Shown: positions 1 to 8,115 of the stretch, in pieces | How the letters are laid out: each line of letters opens with the position of its first letter | Numbering within the stretch: the stretch's first letter is position 1 | Assembly (NCBI GenBank): GCA_002435785.1 | Contig: DIUC01000033.1 | Span: 50,851 to 114,850, forward strand | Reading direction: 5' to 3' | DNA from: Saprospiraceae bacterium UBA6168 | GTDB lineage: Bacteria > Bacteroidota > Bacteroidia > Chitinophagales > Saprospiraceae | DNA length: 64,000 bases | Made by a program: the position numbers and the translations under genes | The notes under the pieces: generated by a model | The model's database searches: none | Told to the model about the DNA's origin: nothing | What the model saw: only the letters and a program-made list of their open reading frames with translations

Positions 1-25
1 ATCGTAAATCGCTAAATCGTAAATC
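1..25. repeat. Short direct repeat at a gene end
   Basis: The 10-mer ATCGTAAATC occurs at 1-10 and again at 16-25, directly before the stop codon of the oxidoreductase gene that reads leftward. It is one of several internally repetitive words found at gene junctions in this window. What lies to the left is outside the window. Confidence 0.5.
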
Positions 26-1222
26 CTACTTCGTTTCCGTCTGAACCAGCTTGCCCGTGGCCTTAACCTTGAGCAACAACTTGCGGTTGCCATCCGGCAA
101 AATTTCTTCCTTCAGTAGCCAATGGTCGGCGTCGTATTCGACCTCTTTTTGCACCTGAACAGCCTCGTCAGGCAGGCCCCGCCATTCTTTCAGGTTGATG
201 GGTTCCCACTGCTTCGACTTTGCGGAGCGATAGGCGGCGTCCATGATTTCGTTCACAACGTAGCCATCGTAGAAGGTTTCAATGGGCTGTTTGCCAGTTT
301 CCATCGAGTTCAGCATGTCGGTGAACATGTGGTTGTAGCCGAGGTCGTTCGTTTCGTCGCCGACGGGGAAGAGCCAGCCGCTGGCGGACTCGGCCTTCTC
401 CGCCACATAGCCCGACTGGCCGGGAGCGGTGAACATCTCGAAGCCCGTGCGCAGGAAGTTGTTAATCCAGATGGTGCCTTCCGTGCCCATCACCTCGTCC
501 CGCAGGTCCATGCCGCCCCGAAAGGCCCAGCTCACCTCGAACTGCCCGATGGCGCCGTTGGCATACTTGACCAAACCAATGGCGTGGTCTTCGGCATCAA
601 TGGGCTTCACCTGCGTGTCGGCCCAGCACATGACCTCGATGGGGCGCACGTTTTTGCCAATAAAATTGCGGGCAATCTCGATGCAGTGGCAGCCGAGGTC
701 AACGAGGGCACCACCGCCAGCGAGTTCTTTGTCCCAAAACCACGGGCTGTGCGGGCCGGGGTGCGTCTCCCTTGACTTGGCCCAGAGGATGCGCCCCACA
801 GCGCCATTGCGCACGCTTTCGGCGGCTTTCAGGTTTTTGGGGGTATAGACGAGGTCTTCAAGGTAACCACCGAACACGCCTGCTTTCTCGATGGCCTGCA
901 CCATTTTCCATGCTTCTTCCCCATTGCGGGCGAGCGGCTTTGTACACATCACCGCCTTGCCAGCAGCAGCAGCGGCCTCGGCGGCTTCGAGGTGCTGGTA
1001 GTTGCGAAGCGCGATGCACACGATGTCCACTTCTGGGTGGTTCACGGCCTCGTGCAGGTCGTTCGTCCAGTGCTGGATGCCGTGTTTTGCAGCGAAAGGT
1101 TCGGCCCGCTCCGGTGTGGTGGAGTAGGCCATGATGACCCGGTCACGACTGCGCTGGCCGTGGAGGGCGGAGATGTAAAAATCGGCGATGAAGCCGGTAC
1201 CGAGCATTGCTATTTTTGCCAT
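26..1222 (-). CDS. Gfo/Idh/MocA family oxidoreductase
   Basis: NAD(P)-dependent sugar or inositol dehydrogenase-type enzyme of 398 residues. The N-terminal Rossmann fold starts at the chosen Met with MAKIAMLGTGFIADFY, and CTKPLARN about 95 residues in matches the conserved EKP-type Lys motif of the family. A second alpha/beta domain (GGGALVDLGCHCIEIA) holds the Asp and His usually involved in catalysis. The frame stays open upstream, but those extra codons (NKTIQQSN) come from a repetitive ATTGTTG tract, so the start at 1222 is preferred. There is no signal peptide, so it should be cytoplasmic. The substrate cannot be read from the sequence. It is divergent from the glycosyltransferase gene to its right. 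Confidence 0.9.
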   Translation of the reverse strand: MAKIAMLGTGFIADFYISALHGQRSRDRVIMAYSTTPERAEPFAAKHGIQHWTNDLHEAVNHPEVDIVCIALRNYQHLEAAEAAAAAGKAVMCTKPLARNGEEAWKMVQAIEKAGVFGGYLEDLVYTPKNLKAAESVRNGAVGRILWAKSRETHPGPHSPWFWDKELAGGGALVDLGCHCIEIARNFIGKNVRPIEVMCWADTQVKPIDAEDHAIGLVKYANGAIGQFEVSWAFRGGMDLRDEVMGTEGTIWINNFLRTGFEMFTAPGQSGYVAEKAESASGWLFPVGDETNDLGYNHMFTDMLNSMETGKQPIETFYDGYVVNEIMDAAYRSAKSKQWEPINLKEWRGLPDEAVQVQKEVEYDADHWLLKEEILPDGNRKLLLKVKATGKLVQTETK

Positions 1223-1224
1223 TT

Positions 1225-1260
1225 TGTTAGATTGTTGAATTGTTTTATTGTGATTGTTGG
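1225..1260. repeat. ATTGTTG-type gene-boundary repeat
   Basis: A low-complexity tract built from ATTGTTG/ATTGTTTT words sits immediately upstream of the start codon of the minus-strand oxidoreductase. On the coding strand it reads CAACAATTCAACAATC-like. Close relatives occur before thrS (5784-5818) and between the ABC-F and metallo-hydrolase genes (63301-63325). Confidence 0.7.
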
Positions 1261-1351
1261 GGAACAATGTTTGAATTGCAGTCCCAAACTTTAAGCGCTG
1301 AAATTACAAATACCCGATAATACCCCGCATTTTTGCCCACAAATTTCGCAG

Positions 1352-2149
1352 ATGCCTAATCATTCCTCATCCCTCATTCCTCATCCCTGTTTCTCATCCG
1401 TCATCATCACAAAAAACGCAGCGGATACCATTGGCAAATGCGTGGCGGCACTGCTCAATGTCTGCGACGAAGTGCTCGTGCTGGACAGCCAAAGCACCGA
1501 TGGCACGATTGAGATTTGTGAGCGGTTGGGTGTAAAAGTGGTGCAGCAGGAGTGGTTTGGCTACGCAAAGACCAAGAACATCGGGAACGCCATGGCCCGC
1601 CATGATTGGATTCTTTCGATTGATTCGGACGAGGTGCTTTCGGAGGAATTGGTGGCCAGTCTGCGAAAGCTGCGACCCGAACCCGGCAAGGTGTACGCCC
1701 TCGACCGCATCACAGAGTATGAGGGCAAATGGGTCCGCCACAGTGGCTGGTACCCGGAATGGAAGGAGCGGTTGTTTGACCGTAGGCAAGTGGAATGGCA
1801 AGGTGATTTCGTCCATGAAACGCTGCGGATACCTGCTGATTTTCAAATAGTTAGGTTAAGCGGCAAGCTTTACCACTACTCTTTTAAGGACGTGGAAGAC
1901 CACTTGCGCCGCTTGGAAAAATATGCCCGATTGGGCGCCGAGGAGCAGTTTGCCGCTGGCAAAAAAGTGACTTTTGTGAAACGTTGGTTCGCACCAGCCG
2001 CCCGGTTTGTGCGTGGGTTTATCCTCAAAAGGGGTTTTCTGGATGGTCGTACTGGATGGGCCATTTGTCGGCGGGAAGCCATGATGGTGCGCCTTCGGTA
2101 TCGGATTTTGGAGGATTTGTGGCGCAAAAGTGATTCACGAGTAATATAG
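1352..2149 (+). CDS. Family 2 glycosyltransferase (WaaE/KdtX-like)
   Basis: Predicted GT-A fold glycosyltransferase of 265 residues, probably acting on lipopolysaccharide or another surface glycan. The opening SVIITKNAADTIGKCVAALL and LDSQSTDGTIEI are the nucleotide-sugar binding strands, and SIDSDEVLSEEL supplies the metal-binding DxD-type motif. The length fits the WaaE-like subfamily. The first dozen codons (NHSSSLIPHP) are encoded by a CTCATCCCTCATTCC-type repeat, so either the repeat created the present N-terminus or the true start is downstream of it; homologues normally begin near the SVIITKN strand. No transmembrane segment is visible. Acceptor and donor are unknown. Confidence 0.85.
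   Translation: MPNHSSSLIPHPCFSSVIITKNAADTIGKCVAALLNVCDEVLVLDSQSTDGTIEICERLGVKVVQQEWFGYAKTKNIGNAMARHDWILSIDSDEVLSEELVASLRKLRPEPGKVYALDRITEYEGKWVRHSGWYPEWKERLFDRRQVEWQGDFVHETLRIPADFQIVRLSGKLYHYSFKDVEDHLRRLEKYARLGAEEQFAAGKKVTFVKRWFAPAARFVRGFILKRGFLDGRTGWAICRREAMMVRLRYRILEDLWRKSDSRVI
1361..1396. repeat. CTCATTCCTCATCCC-type repeat inside a gene start
   Basis: Tandem words CATTCCTCATCCC occupy the first codons of the glycosyltransferase gene. The same word family is found in frame inside alaS (26938-26966, opposite orientation) and inside the C39 ABC exporter gene (56086-56174, as an inverted pair). Confidence 0.7.
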
Positions 2150-2299
2150 GAATAGGTCAACACTGATATTTATCATTGTTGCCAATCAAGGAAAATCAAT
2201 ACCAAATTGGGCAGGGGTGCTCAACTTGGCCCATTATAAAGTGGACGAGGCGGAGGCATTAATCCAAAAATATTCAACGTAGGTAATCCAGCCTAAATT

Positions 2300-3109
2300 A
2301 TGAAACTCAAAGGGAAAACAGTAATCATAACAGGTTCCACCATGGGGATTGGCAAGGCAATAGCCTATCGGTTGGGCATGGAAGGAGCCAACATCGTTAT
2401 AAATGGTAGGAATGCGGAAACCCTTTCTGCGACTGCGGATTATTTTATGAATCAGGGGTTCGAAGTCACTGCTTTTCAAGGTGATGTGACCAATCCTGAA
2501 AGTTGTTCGGCATTGGTGAAACTTGCCCTTGAGAGATATGGGCGAATTGATATTTTGATCAACAATGTGGGCGTGGGTGCAAGGGGTTTTGTGGAGAATA
2601 CCAACCCAGAGGTATTTAGGTACATCATCAATAGCAATGTTCTTGGGGCTGTTTACCCTACTTTGGAAGCTATGCCCCAAATTAAATTAAATAAAGGAAG
2701 CGTTATTTTCATTTCTTCCTTGGCAGGATTTAGAGGCATACCAAACTCAGCTCCATACTGTATGTCAAAAATGGCCTTGACTTCATTTGCTGAATCGCTC
2801 AAGGTTGAAACGGCAGATGCTGGTATTCATGTGGGGATAGTGTATGTTGGCATGACCAAGAACGGGCCAGATAAAAAGGTGCTCAATGCGGATGGTTCTT
2901 GGATAAAACTTCAGCAGCACGATAGCATTTTTGTGGATAGCCCAGAAGACACTGCCCATGCGGTGCTTGAGGCGATTAAACATCGAAGTTTTAAAACAAT
3001 AGTGGGAATAAAGGGTAAGCTATATTATTGGTTGCAAATGCTTGCTCCTTGGTTCGTGGAATATACCTTTCGGCGGAGGATGAGCACCATAATGGAGGCT
3101 CAGAAATAA
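2300..3109 (+). CDS. Short-chain dehydrogenase/reductase (SDR)
   Basis: Classical SDR of 269 residues. The cofactor motif TGSTMGIGKAIA lies at residues 11-22, the structural motif INNVG near 87-91, and the catalytic set is Ser139/140 (ISSLAG), Tyr153 and Lys157 (YCMSK). The C-terminus (YYWLQMLAPWF) is hydrophobic and could associate with the membrane. It is followed after 26 nt by the DUF6134-like gene and then by an epimerase, all on the plus strand, so the three are probably cotranscribed. Reaction and substrate are not identifiable. Confidence 0.9.
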   Translation: MKLKGKTVIITGSTMGIGKAIAYRLGMEGANIVINGRNAETLSATADYFMNQGFEVTAFQGDVTNPESCSALVKLALERYGRIDILINNVGVGARGFVENTNPEVFRYIINSNVLGAVYPTLEAMPQIKLNKGSVIFISSLAGFRGIPNSAPYCMSKMALTSFAESLKVETADAGIHVGIVYVGMTKNGPDKKVLNADGSWIKLQQHDSIFVDSPEDTAHAVLEAIKHRSFKTIVGIKGKLYYWLQMLAPWFVEYTFRRRMSTIMEAQK

Positions 3110-3135
3110 GGATTTATAACGCAAAAAGATAAGCC

Positions 3136-3726
3136 ATGTGGAGTTTTACTATTTTGTTGGCTGTTTTTATCATCCCCTTTTTTAGCTCAAAACCAGCAGC
3201 GGAAATACGTTTTGATATACTTCACAATGGTGATTCGGTCGGGGAGTTTTTAGCTTATAAGACGATGGATGGGGATCGTACCACTTTTGTAAACTCCACT
3301 GACATAAAAACCAAAATAATTGGGGAAGTAAGGATAAAGCTTAAAACCCAATCTACTTTTAAAAATAACCAATTGGAAAAATCCACAGTGGACATTCTGG
3401 TAAACGGTTCCACTTACGCACAGACTACTACCAAAAAAGTTGGTGACGAATACCAATTTTATAAGGATGGCAAGCTAAAATCTACATTTGTTGAACCAAT
3501 AAAGTATTCAGCAGCAATGATGATTTTTAGTGAACCAACAGGTGTAAAGACAGCCTATTCCGAGGAAAGTGGTGGCTTTCATGCGATTGAGGAAGCAGTA
3601 TTGAACGTCTATGAGAAACGAAACTCAAGGGGAAGAAAATCCATTTATCATTATCATAACCAAGCATTGAAAAGCATGGACATAGATATTGGTGTAACAA
3701 AAATAGAAATGGTGCTAAAGGACTGA
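3136..3726 (+). CDS. DUF6134-like exported protein
   Basis: A 196-residue protein with an N-terminal signal peptide (LLAVFIIPFFSS) and a beta-rich body (IRFDILHNGDSVGEF, then repeated short strands). The layout and the opening strand with a short GDSVGEF turn resemble the DUF6134 family seen in Bacteroidota, whose function is not known; the family match is by eye only. It sits between two NAD-dependent sugar/steroid-type reductases, which suggests an envelope or metabolite role but does not prove it. Confidence 0.65.
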   Translation: MWSFTILLAVFIIPFFSSKPAAEIRFDILHNGDSVGEFLAYKTMDGDRTTFVNSTDIKTKIIGEVRIKLKTQSTFKNNQLEKSTVDILVNGSTYAQTTTKKVGDEYQFYKDGKLKSTFVEPIKYSAAMMIFSEPTGVKTAYSEESGGFHAIEEAVLNVYEKRNSRGRKSIYHYHNQALKSMDIDIGVTKIEMVLKD

Positions 3727-3777
3727 ACCATCTAATTACATGATTTTTTTTGGTTGGCATGATTTATTTTCAACTTT

Positions 3778-4815
3778 ATGAAAACACTTATCACTGGCGC
3801 AAATGGCTATATCGGTAATCACCTCGCCCAATTATTGTTGAACAAGGGTTACGACGTGAATGCCCTGCTGCTAAATGGGACGGACACCCATTCATTGGAA
3901 AGCCTGCCCGTCGAAATATTCTGGGGTGATATTCGGGACTCCCAATCAATAGAACCTGCTCTTGAGGGCTGTGACGCTGTGTTCCATTTGGCTTCCGCTG
4001 TGGGCATTTGGGCGAAAGACCCAAATATATTTCACGAAGTGAATGTCTTGGGAACTGAAAACCTGTTGAGGAATTGCCTGAGAAAAGGCGTGAGGCGGGT
4101 AGTCGTTATATCATCTTGCGGTGCACTTGGCCTTCCAGCGGTTGGGCAAATAATTGATGAGACGGTGGGCCGGGGTACGGCGCTCACCGACCCCTATGAA
4201 GTATCAAAGTTCAAACAGGTTGAAGTCAGCAAAAAGTACCTGAACCATGGGCTGGAAGTTGTTTTTGTTTACTTGACGAGGGTTTTTGGGCCTGGCATTA
4301 AAAGCGATGGAAACAGCATTACGGGAATTTTCGAAGGGCTGCTGAATGGTACCTGGCGAATCATCCCCGGCAATGGCAAAACTTATGGCAACTTTGCTTT
4401 TGTGCATGATGTTGTTGACGGCATGGTAAAGGCCATGGAGCGTGGCAAGAGTGGCGAAGGCTATATTTTGGGCGGCGAAAACCTTAACTACGAACAGCTT
4501 TTTTATTTTGTTGAAAACCTGACGGGAAGGCAATTTAAGTTGAGCCGAATTCCTTACCCTATAATGTACCTGATTGGGTGGATAGAGGAAATGCGTTCCA
4601 AGTTGACGGGCAGCAAACCGTTCGTCACCACTTTTGCTGCGAAAAAATTCACCACTGATTGCCCAATCTCTTGCCACAAAGCCCAAAAGGAACTTGGCTA
4701 CCGAATCACCCCCGCCAAAGAAGCTTTGAGGGATACGCTTGAGGCCCTTCAAGCTGGGCAAACCGGTGCATTTTCAACATTCAAGAAATCAGACCTATGG
4801 GCCCAAGCAGCTTGA
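3778..4815 (+). CDS. NAD-dependent epimerase/dehydratase (extended SDR)
   Basis: Extended SDR of 345 residues starting with the dinucleotide-binding motif TGANGYIGNHLA, followed by CDAVFHLAS, and a Tyr-x-x-x-Lys pair in YEVSK. Substrate-side features such as the C-terminal helices (SRIPYPIMYLIGWIEE) resemble the dihydroflavonol reductase/HpnA/3-beta-HSD branch more than the UDP-hexose epimerases. It closes the plus-strand run with the upstream SDR and DUF6134-like genes (51-nt gap). The substrate is unknown; lipid, terpenoid or sugar are all possible. Confidence 0.85.
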   Translation: MKTLITGANGYIGNHLAQLLLNKGYDVNALLLNGTDTHSLESLPVEIFWGDIRDSQSIEPALEGCDAVFHLASAVGIWAKDPNIFHEVNVLGTENLLRNCLRKGVRRVVVISSCGALGLPAVGQIIDETVGRGTALTDPYEVSKFKQVEVSKKYLNHGLEVVFVYLTRVFGPGIKSDGNSITGIFEGLLNGTWRIIPGNGKTYGNFAFVHDVVDGMVKAMERGKSGEGYILGGENLNYEQLFYFVENLTGRQFKLSRIPYPIMYLIGWIEEMRSKLTGSKPFVTTFAAKKFTTDCPISCHKAQKELGYRITPAKEALRDTLEALQAGQTGAFSTFKKSDLWAQAA

Positions 4816-4931
4816 TTGTAAAACCAATTCCACAATAGGTGAACCATGCAGTTCGGGAGGAGAAATGCGAGGTGAACCGATACTGGATAAGGGTAAGGTG
4901 CGGAAAATCATTTTCACGACATAACGCCTTT

Positions 4932-4939
4932 TACCTTTG
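4932..4939 (+). promoter_or_regulatory. Bacteroidota -7 box TACCTTTG
   Basis: An exact TAnnTTTG match 26 bp before the ATG of the alpha/beta hydrolase gene. No convincing -33 TTTG is seen at the usual distance, so this rests on the -7 box and its position. Confidence 0.5.
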
Positions 4940-4964
4940 CTTCTTAAAAACATCGGCACCTTGT

Positions 4965-5672
4965 ATGAAGCCAGCCCTCCTTCCCATATTTTTACTGCTA
5001 ATGGCCTCCGCTTCGGGCCAAGGTGCCGCTGTCAACGTCTATCTTTTCCCCGGCACCGGTTCGGATGAGCGCATATTTTCCAAAATCCATTTGCCAGCGG
5101 GTTATTCAGCACATCCTATCCAATACCCAGTACCAGAAAAAAAGGCGAGCATGGCCGAATACGCCAAATTGTTGGCAGCGCAAATTGATACCACTGGGCC
5201 ATTTGTGCTGGTAGGCGTGTCCGTCGGCGGCATGATTTGTACGGAACTGGCCGGGGTGCTGAACCCGGTGAAAACCATCATTATCTCTAGTGCCAAATGC
5301 CGAAGCGAGCTGCCTCGGCATTACCGGTTTCAGAAGTTTGTCCCCATCAATAAACTGTTTGGGGCAAGGTTCGTCAAGGCCATGTCCTTTGTGGCACAAG
5401 CCGTCGTGGAGCCAGACAGTAGAAAAGACAGGGCTGTTTTCAAAGCCATGCTTTCCGATAAAAACCCGCTTTACATCAAGCGCACCGTGAACATGATTGT
5501 CAATTGGGAACGGGAAGCTTACCCGCCCAACATCGTTCATATTCACGGCACAAAGGACCATACTTTGCCGCTCCGCAATGTCACAGCAAGCATTCTCGTC
5601 AAAAAAGGCTCGCACATGATGACCCTGACCCGTGGCGAGGAAATCAATGCACTGATTCTTGAAAACCTTTGA
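4965..5672 (+). CDS. Secreted alpha/beta hydrolase
   Basis: Serine hydrolase of 235 residues with a cleavable signal peptide (PALLPIFLLLMASASGQG). The oxyanion-side strand VYLFPGTGSDERIF is followed by the nucleophile elbow GVSVGG; the acid is probably the Asp in IHGTKDH and the base the His in KKGSHMM. The frame is open upstream, but the Met at 4965 is chosen because it starts the signal peptide and follows the -7 box by 26 bp. It is a small esterase/lipase-like protein of unknown substrate. Confidence 0.85.
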   Translation: MKPALLPIFLLLMASASGQGAAVNVYLFPGTGSDERIFSKIHLPAGYSAHPIQYPVPEKKASMAEYAKLLAAQIDTTGPFVLVGVSVGGMICTELAGVLNPVKTIIISSAKCRSELPRHYRFQKFVPINKLFGARFVKAMSFVAQAVVEPDSRKDRAVFKAMLSDKNPLYIKRTVNMIVNWEREAYPPNIVHIHGTKDHTLPLRNVTASILVKKGSHMMTLTRGEEINALILENL

Positions 5673-5783
5673 GTTTATCCTCATGTCGCTTTTCAAAAAA
5701 AACTAATTTTGCCCGCCTTTTGGAAAACCAGTGCTGGTGGCTGAACTTTTGGCGCTGCTTGGTCGTAAGAATTTCCAACCCAA

Positions 5784-5818
5784 ACAATCCAACAATCCAA
5801 CAATCCAACAATTTAACA
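5784..5818. repeat. CAACAATCC tandem words upstream of thrS
   Basis: Three to four copies of CAATCCAA/CAACAATCC run directly into the thrS start codon with no gap and no Shine-Dalgarno sequence. Translated in the upstream-open frame it reads NNPTIQQSNN. It is the same family as the tracts at 1225-1260 and 63301-63325. Confidence 0.75.
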
Positions 5819-7738
5819 ATGATAAATATTACATTACCCGACGGCAGCGTCCGTCAATACGAGCAAGGCGCTTCCGCAATGGACGTCGCAAAGTCCATCA
5901 GCGAAGGCTTGGCAAGGAACGTGCTCGCCGCCAAAGTCAACGGCGAAGTCTGGGATGCCAGCCGCCCCATCAACGCCGACGCATCGTTGCAATTACTGAC
6001 TTGGGACTCCAAAGAGGGCAAAAACACCTTCTGGCATTCCTCCGCCCACCTCATGGCCGAGGCGCTCGAAGCGCTGTACCCCGGCATCAAGTTCGGTATC
6101 GGCCCAGCGCTCGACAACGGGTTCTACTATGACGTGGACCCCGGTGGCCGCCAGATTTCGAGCGAAGATTTCAAGAAAATCGAGGACAAAATCATGGAGC
6201 TTGCCCGGCAGGGCAACGAGTACCGCCGCCAAGAAATCGGCAAGGCGGAGGCCATCGCTTTCTTCCAAGAAAAAGGCGACGAGTACAAGCTCGAACTGCT
6301 GGAAGAACTTGCCGATGGTTCCATTACCTTCTACCACCAAGGCAATTTCACCGACCTCTGCCGTGGGCCTCACATCCCCGACACGGGCAAAATCAAGGCC
6401 GTGAAACTCCTGAAAATCGGCGGTGCCTACTGGCGTGGCGACGACCAGCGCAACCAGTTGACCCGGATATACGGCATCTCGTTCCAGAAGCAAAAGGAAC
6501 TCACCGAGTACCTCGAAATGCTGGAAGAGGCCAAGAAGCGTGACCACCGCAAGCTCGGCGAAGAGCTGGAACTGTTCATGTTTTCGGAGAAAGTGGGCGC
6601 TGGCTTGCCCATCTGGTTGCCCAAGGGCACGGCACTTCGCAGTCGCCTCGAAAACTTCCTAAAGGACGAGCAAGTGAAGCGGGGCTACCAGCCCGTCATC
6701 ACGCCGCATATCGGCAAAAAGGAACTGTACGTGACCAGCGGCCATTACGAAAAATACGGCAAGGACAGCTTCCAGCCCATCCACACGCCAAGGGAGGGCG
6801 AGGAGTTCCTGCTGAAACCGATGAACTGCCCACACCACTGCGAGATATTTGGCCACCGGCCAAGGTCGTACAAAGAACTGCCGGTGCGAATCGCCGAGTT
6901 CGGGACGGTCTATCGCTACGAGATGAGCGGCGAGCTGCACGGCCTCACCCGTGTGCGGGGCTTCACGCAGGATGACGCCCACCTTTTCTGCACGCCCGAC
7001 CAAGTGAAGGCGGAGTTCCACGGCGTCATTGAACTGACGCTGATGGTGCTGAAAAAGCTGGGCTTCGAGAACTACACTGCCCAGATTTCGCTGCGTGACC
7101 CGGTGAACCGGGAGAAGTACATCGGCTCCGACGAGAACTGGGAGAAGGCGGAACGAGCCATCGTGGAAGCTGCCGCCGAGGCTGGCCTCTCCACCGTCAC
7201 CGAGTACGGCGAGGCGGCCTTCTACGGCCCCAAACTCGACTTCATGGTGAAGGACGCACTTGGACGCTCTTGGCAACTCGGCACCATCCAAGTGGACTAC
7301 AACCTGCCGGAACGCTTCGAGCTGGAGTACATCGGTTCGGACAACGCACCGCACCGCCCCGTGATGATTCACCGGGCGCCCTTCGGCTCGATGGAGCGCT
7401 TCATCGGGGTGCTCATCGAGCATTGCGGGGGCAAGTTCCCACTGTGGCTCGCCCCGGAACAGTACCTGCTGCTGCCCATCAGCGACAAATACCTCGACTA
7501 TGCCAACGAAGTGCAGGCTGAACTGGCCAAGCACGACATCCGTGGCCGCATTGACGACCGCACAGAAAGCATTGGCCGGAAAATCCGGGATGCGGAAATG
7601 AGCAAGGTACCGTTCATGCTCATCGTCGGCGAGAAGGAAGCTGAGGCGAATGCCGTTGGCGTCAGGAAACAGGGCGAAGGGGATTTGGGGGCGAAGAGCG
7701 TCCAAGACTTTATTGGATGGTTTAAGGAGCAGCTTTAG
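5819..7738 (+). CDS. thrS: Threonyl-tRNA synthetase
   Basis: Charges tRNA-Thr with threonine in the cytoplasm. The 639-residue product has the expected order: N-terminal TGS domain (INITLPDGSVRQYEQG), the editing/SAD domain with HSSAHLMAEA, class II catalytic core with the zinc-binding Cys/His region (MNCPHHCEIFGHRP), motif 2 (RGFTQDDAHLF) and motif 3 (PFGSMERFIGVLIEH), and the anticodon-binding domain near PISDKYLDYA. The frame is open 150 nt upstream, but those codons are repeat-derived and the Met at 5819 gives the family length. infC, rpmI and rplT, which often follow thrS, are not here; a toxin module follows. Confidence 0.98.
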   Translation: MINITLPDGSVRQYEQGASAMDVAKSISEGLARNVLAAKVNGEVWDASRPINADASLQLLTWDSKEGKNTFWHSSAHLMAEALEALYPGIKFGIGPALDNGFYYDVDPGGRQISSEDFKKIEDKIMELARQGNEYRRQEIGKAEAIAFFQEKGDEYKLELLEELADGSITFYHQGNFTDLCRGPHIPDTGKIKAVKLLKIGGAYWRGDDQRNQLTRIYGISFQKQKELTEYLEMLEEAKKRDHRKLGEELELFMFSEKVGAGLPIWLPKGTALRSRLENFLKDEQVKRGYQPVITPHIGKKELYVTSGHYEKYGKDSFQPIHTPREGEEFLLKPMNCPHHCEIFGHRPRSYKELPVRIAEFGTVYRYEMSGELHGLTRVRGFTQDDAHLFCTPDQVKAEFHGVIELTLMVLKKLGFENYTAQISLRDPVNREKYIGSDENWEKAERAIVEAAAEAGLSTVTEYGEAAFYGPKLDFMVKDALGRSWQLGTIQVDYNLPERFELEYIGSDNAPHRPVMIHRAPFGSMERFIGVLIEHCGGKFPLWLAPEQYLLLPISDKYLDYANEVQAELAKHDIRGRIDDRTESIGRKIRDAEMSKVPFMLIVGEKEAEANAVGVRKQGEGDLGAKSVQDFIGWFKEQL

Positions 7739-7739
7739 G

Positions 7740-7758
7740 TTGCCTTCGGCAATGACAA
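7740..7758. repeat. Half copy of a palindromic REP-like element
   Basis: TTGCCTTCGGCAATGACAA, two bases after the thrS stop, matches the right arm of the large inverted repeat at 11068-11152 with one difference over 19 bases (11137-11155). The core TTGCC..GGCAA is itself palindromic. Confidence 0.6.
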
Positions 7759-7767
7759 TGCTGTGAT

Positions 7768-7810
7768 TGCGCCTGTTCGACTTTGGTTGGGCAGGCGCAG
7801 TTTGGTTTTT
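7768..7810 (+). terminator. Intrinsic terminator of thrS
   Basis: TGCGCCTG (7768-7775) pairs perfectly with CAGGCGCA (7792-7799) and is followed by GTTTGGTTTTT. It lies 30 bp past the thrS stop. Its right half belongs to the 19-bp direct repeat that recurs at 8841. Confidence 0.65.
7785..7803. repeat. Direct repeat, left copy, flanking toxin module
   Basis: GGTTGGGCAGGCGCAGTTT is found here and, identical, at 8841-8859. Together the copies bracket a promoter, the small partner gene and the zeta-like toxin gene, giving a 1,056-bp repeat-to-repeat unit. Confidence 0.75.
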
Positions 7811-7815
7811 AAGCC

Positions 7816-7823
7816 TATCTTTG
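7816..7823 (+). promoter_or_regulatory. -7 box TATCTTTG for the toxin module
   Basis: Exact TAnnTTTG match 20 bp before the GTG start of the small partner gene. The -33 side is unclear. It lies inside the direct-repeat-bounded unit, so the module would carry its own promoter. Confidence 0.5.
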
Positions 7824-7842
7824 TCAATAAAAATCACTTCCA

Positions 7843-8115
7843 GTGGACAATGACAAATTGAAGTTCAACTTGTATCCAGAACAAGAGTTAGAAGACCTTC
7901 CGCCAGAAGAAATCGTGAAGGCACTCCAAGCCATTGGCAAGGAGGTTGGTCGTCGGGCGAGGGCGGAAGCCAAAGCGCTTGGGTTGCCGCTTACTTTCGT
8001 CGAGAACGAACAAATAATTAAGGAATGGCCGGATGGTCGGCGTGAGCTGCTCGGCACAGTACCCCCTTCCAGAAAAGTCGAAAAAGGAACCGTTTATGAG
8101 GTCAAGCCCCGTTAA
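7843..8115 (+). CDS. Small partner (putative antitoxin) of zeta-like toxin
   Basis: A 90-residue acidic/basic protein with a GTG start; the nearby ATG at 7850 is out of frame. The N-terminal half is predicted helical (PPEEIVKALQAIGKEVGRRA) and the C-terminal half carries IIKEWPDGRRELLG. It has no resemblance to the classical epsilon antitoxin that I can see. Its antitoxin role is inferred from size, position and the 20-bp overlap with the toxin gene, which implies translational coupling. Confidence 0.7.
   Translation: MDNDKLKFNLYPEQELEDLPPEEIVKALQAIGKEVGRRARAEAKALGLPLTFVENEQIIKEWPDGRRELLGTVPPSRKVEKGTVYEVKPR

Noticed and set aside
6659..7837. 392-codon frame on the minus strand opposite thrS
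   Set aside because: It lies almost wholly antisense to thrS, has no recognisable domain, and its openness follows from the GC-rich codon positions of thrS.
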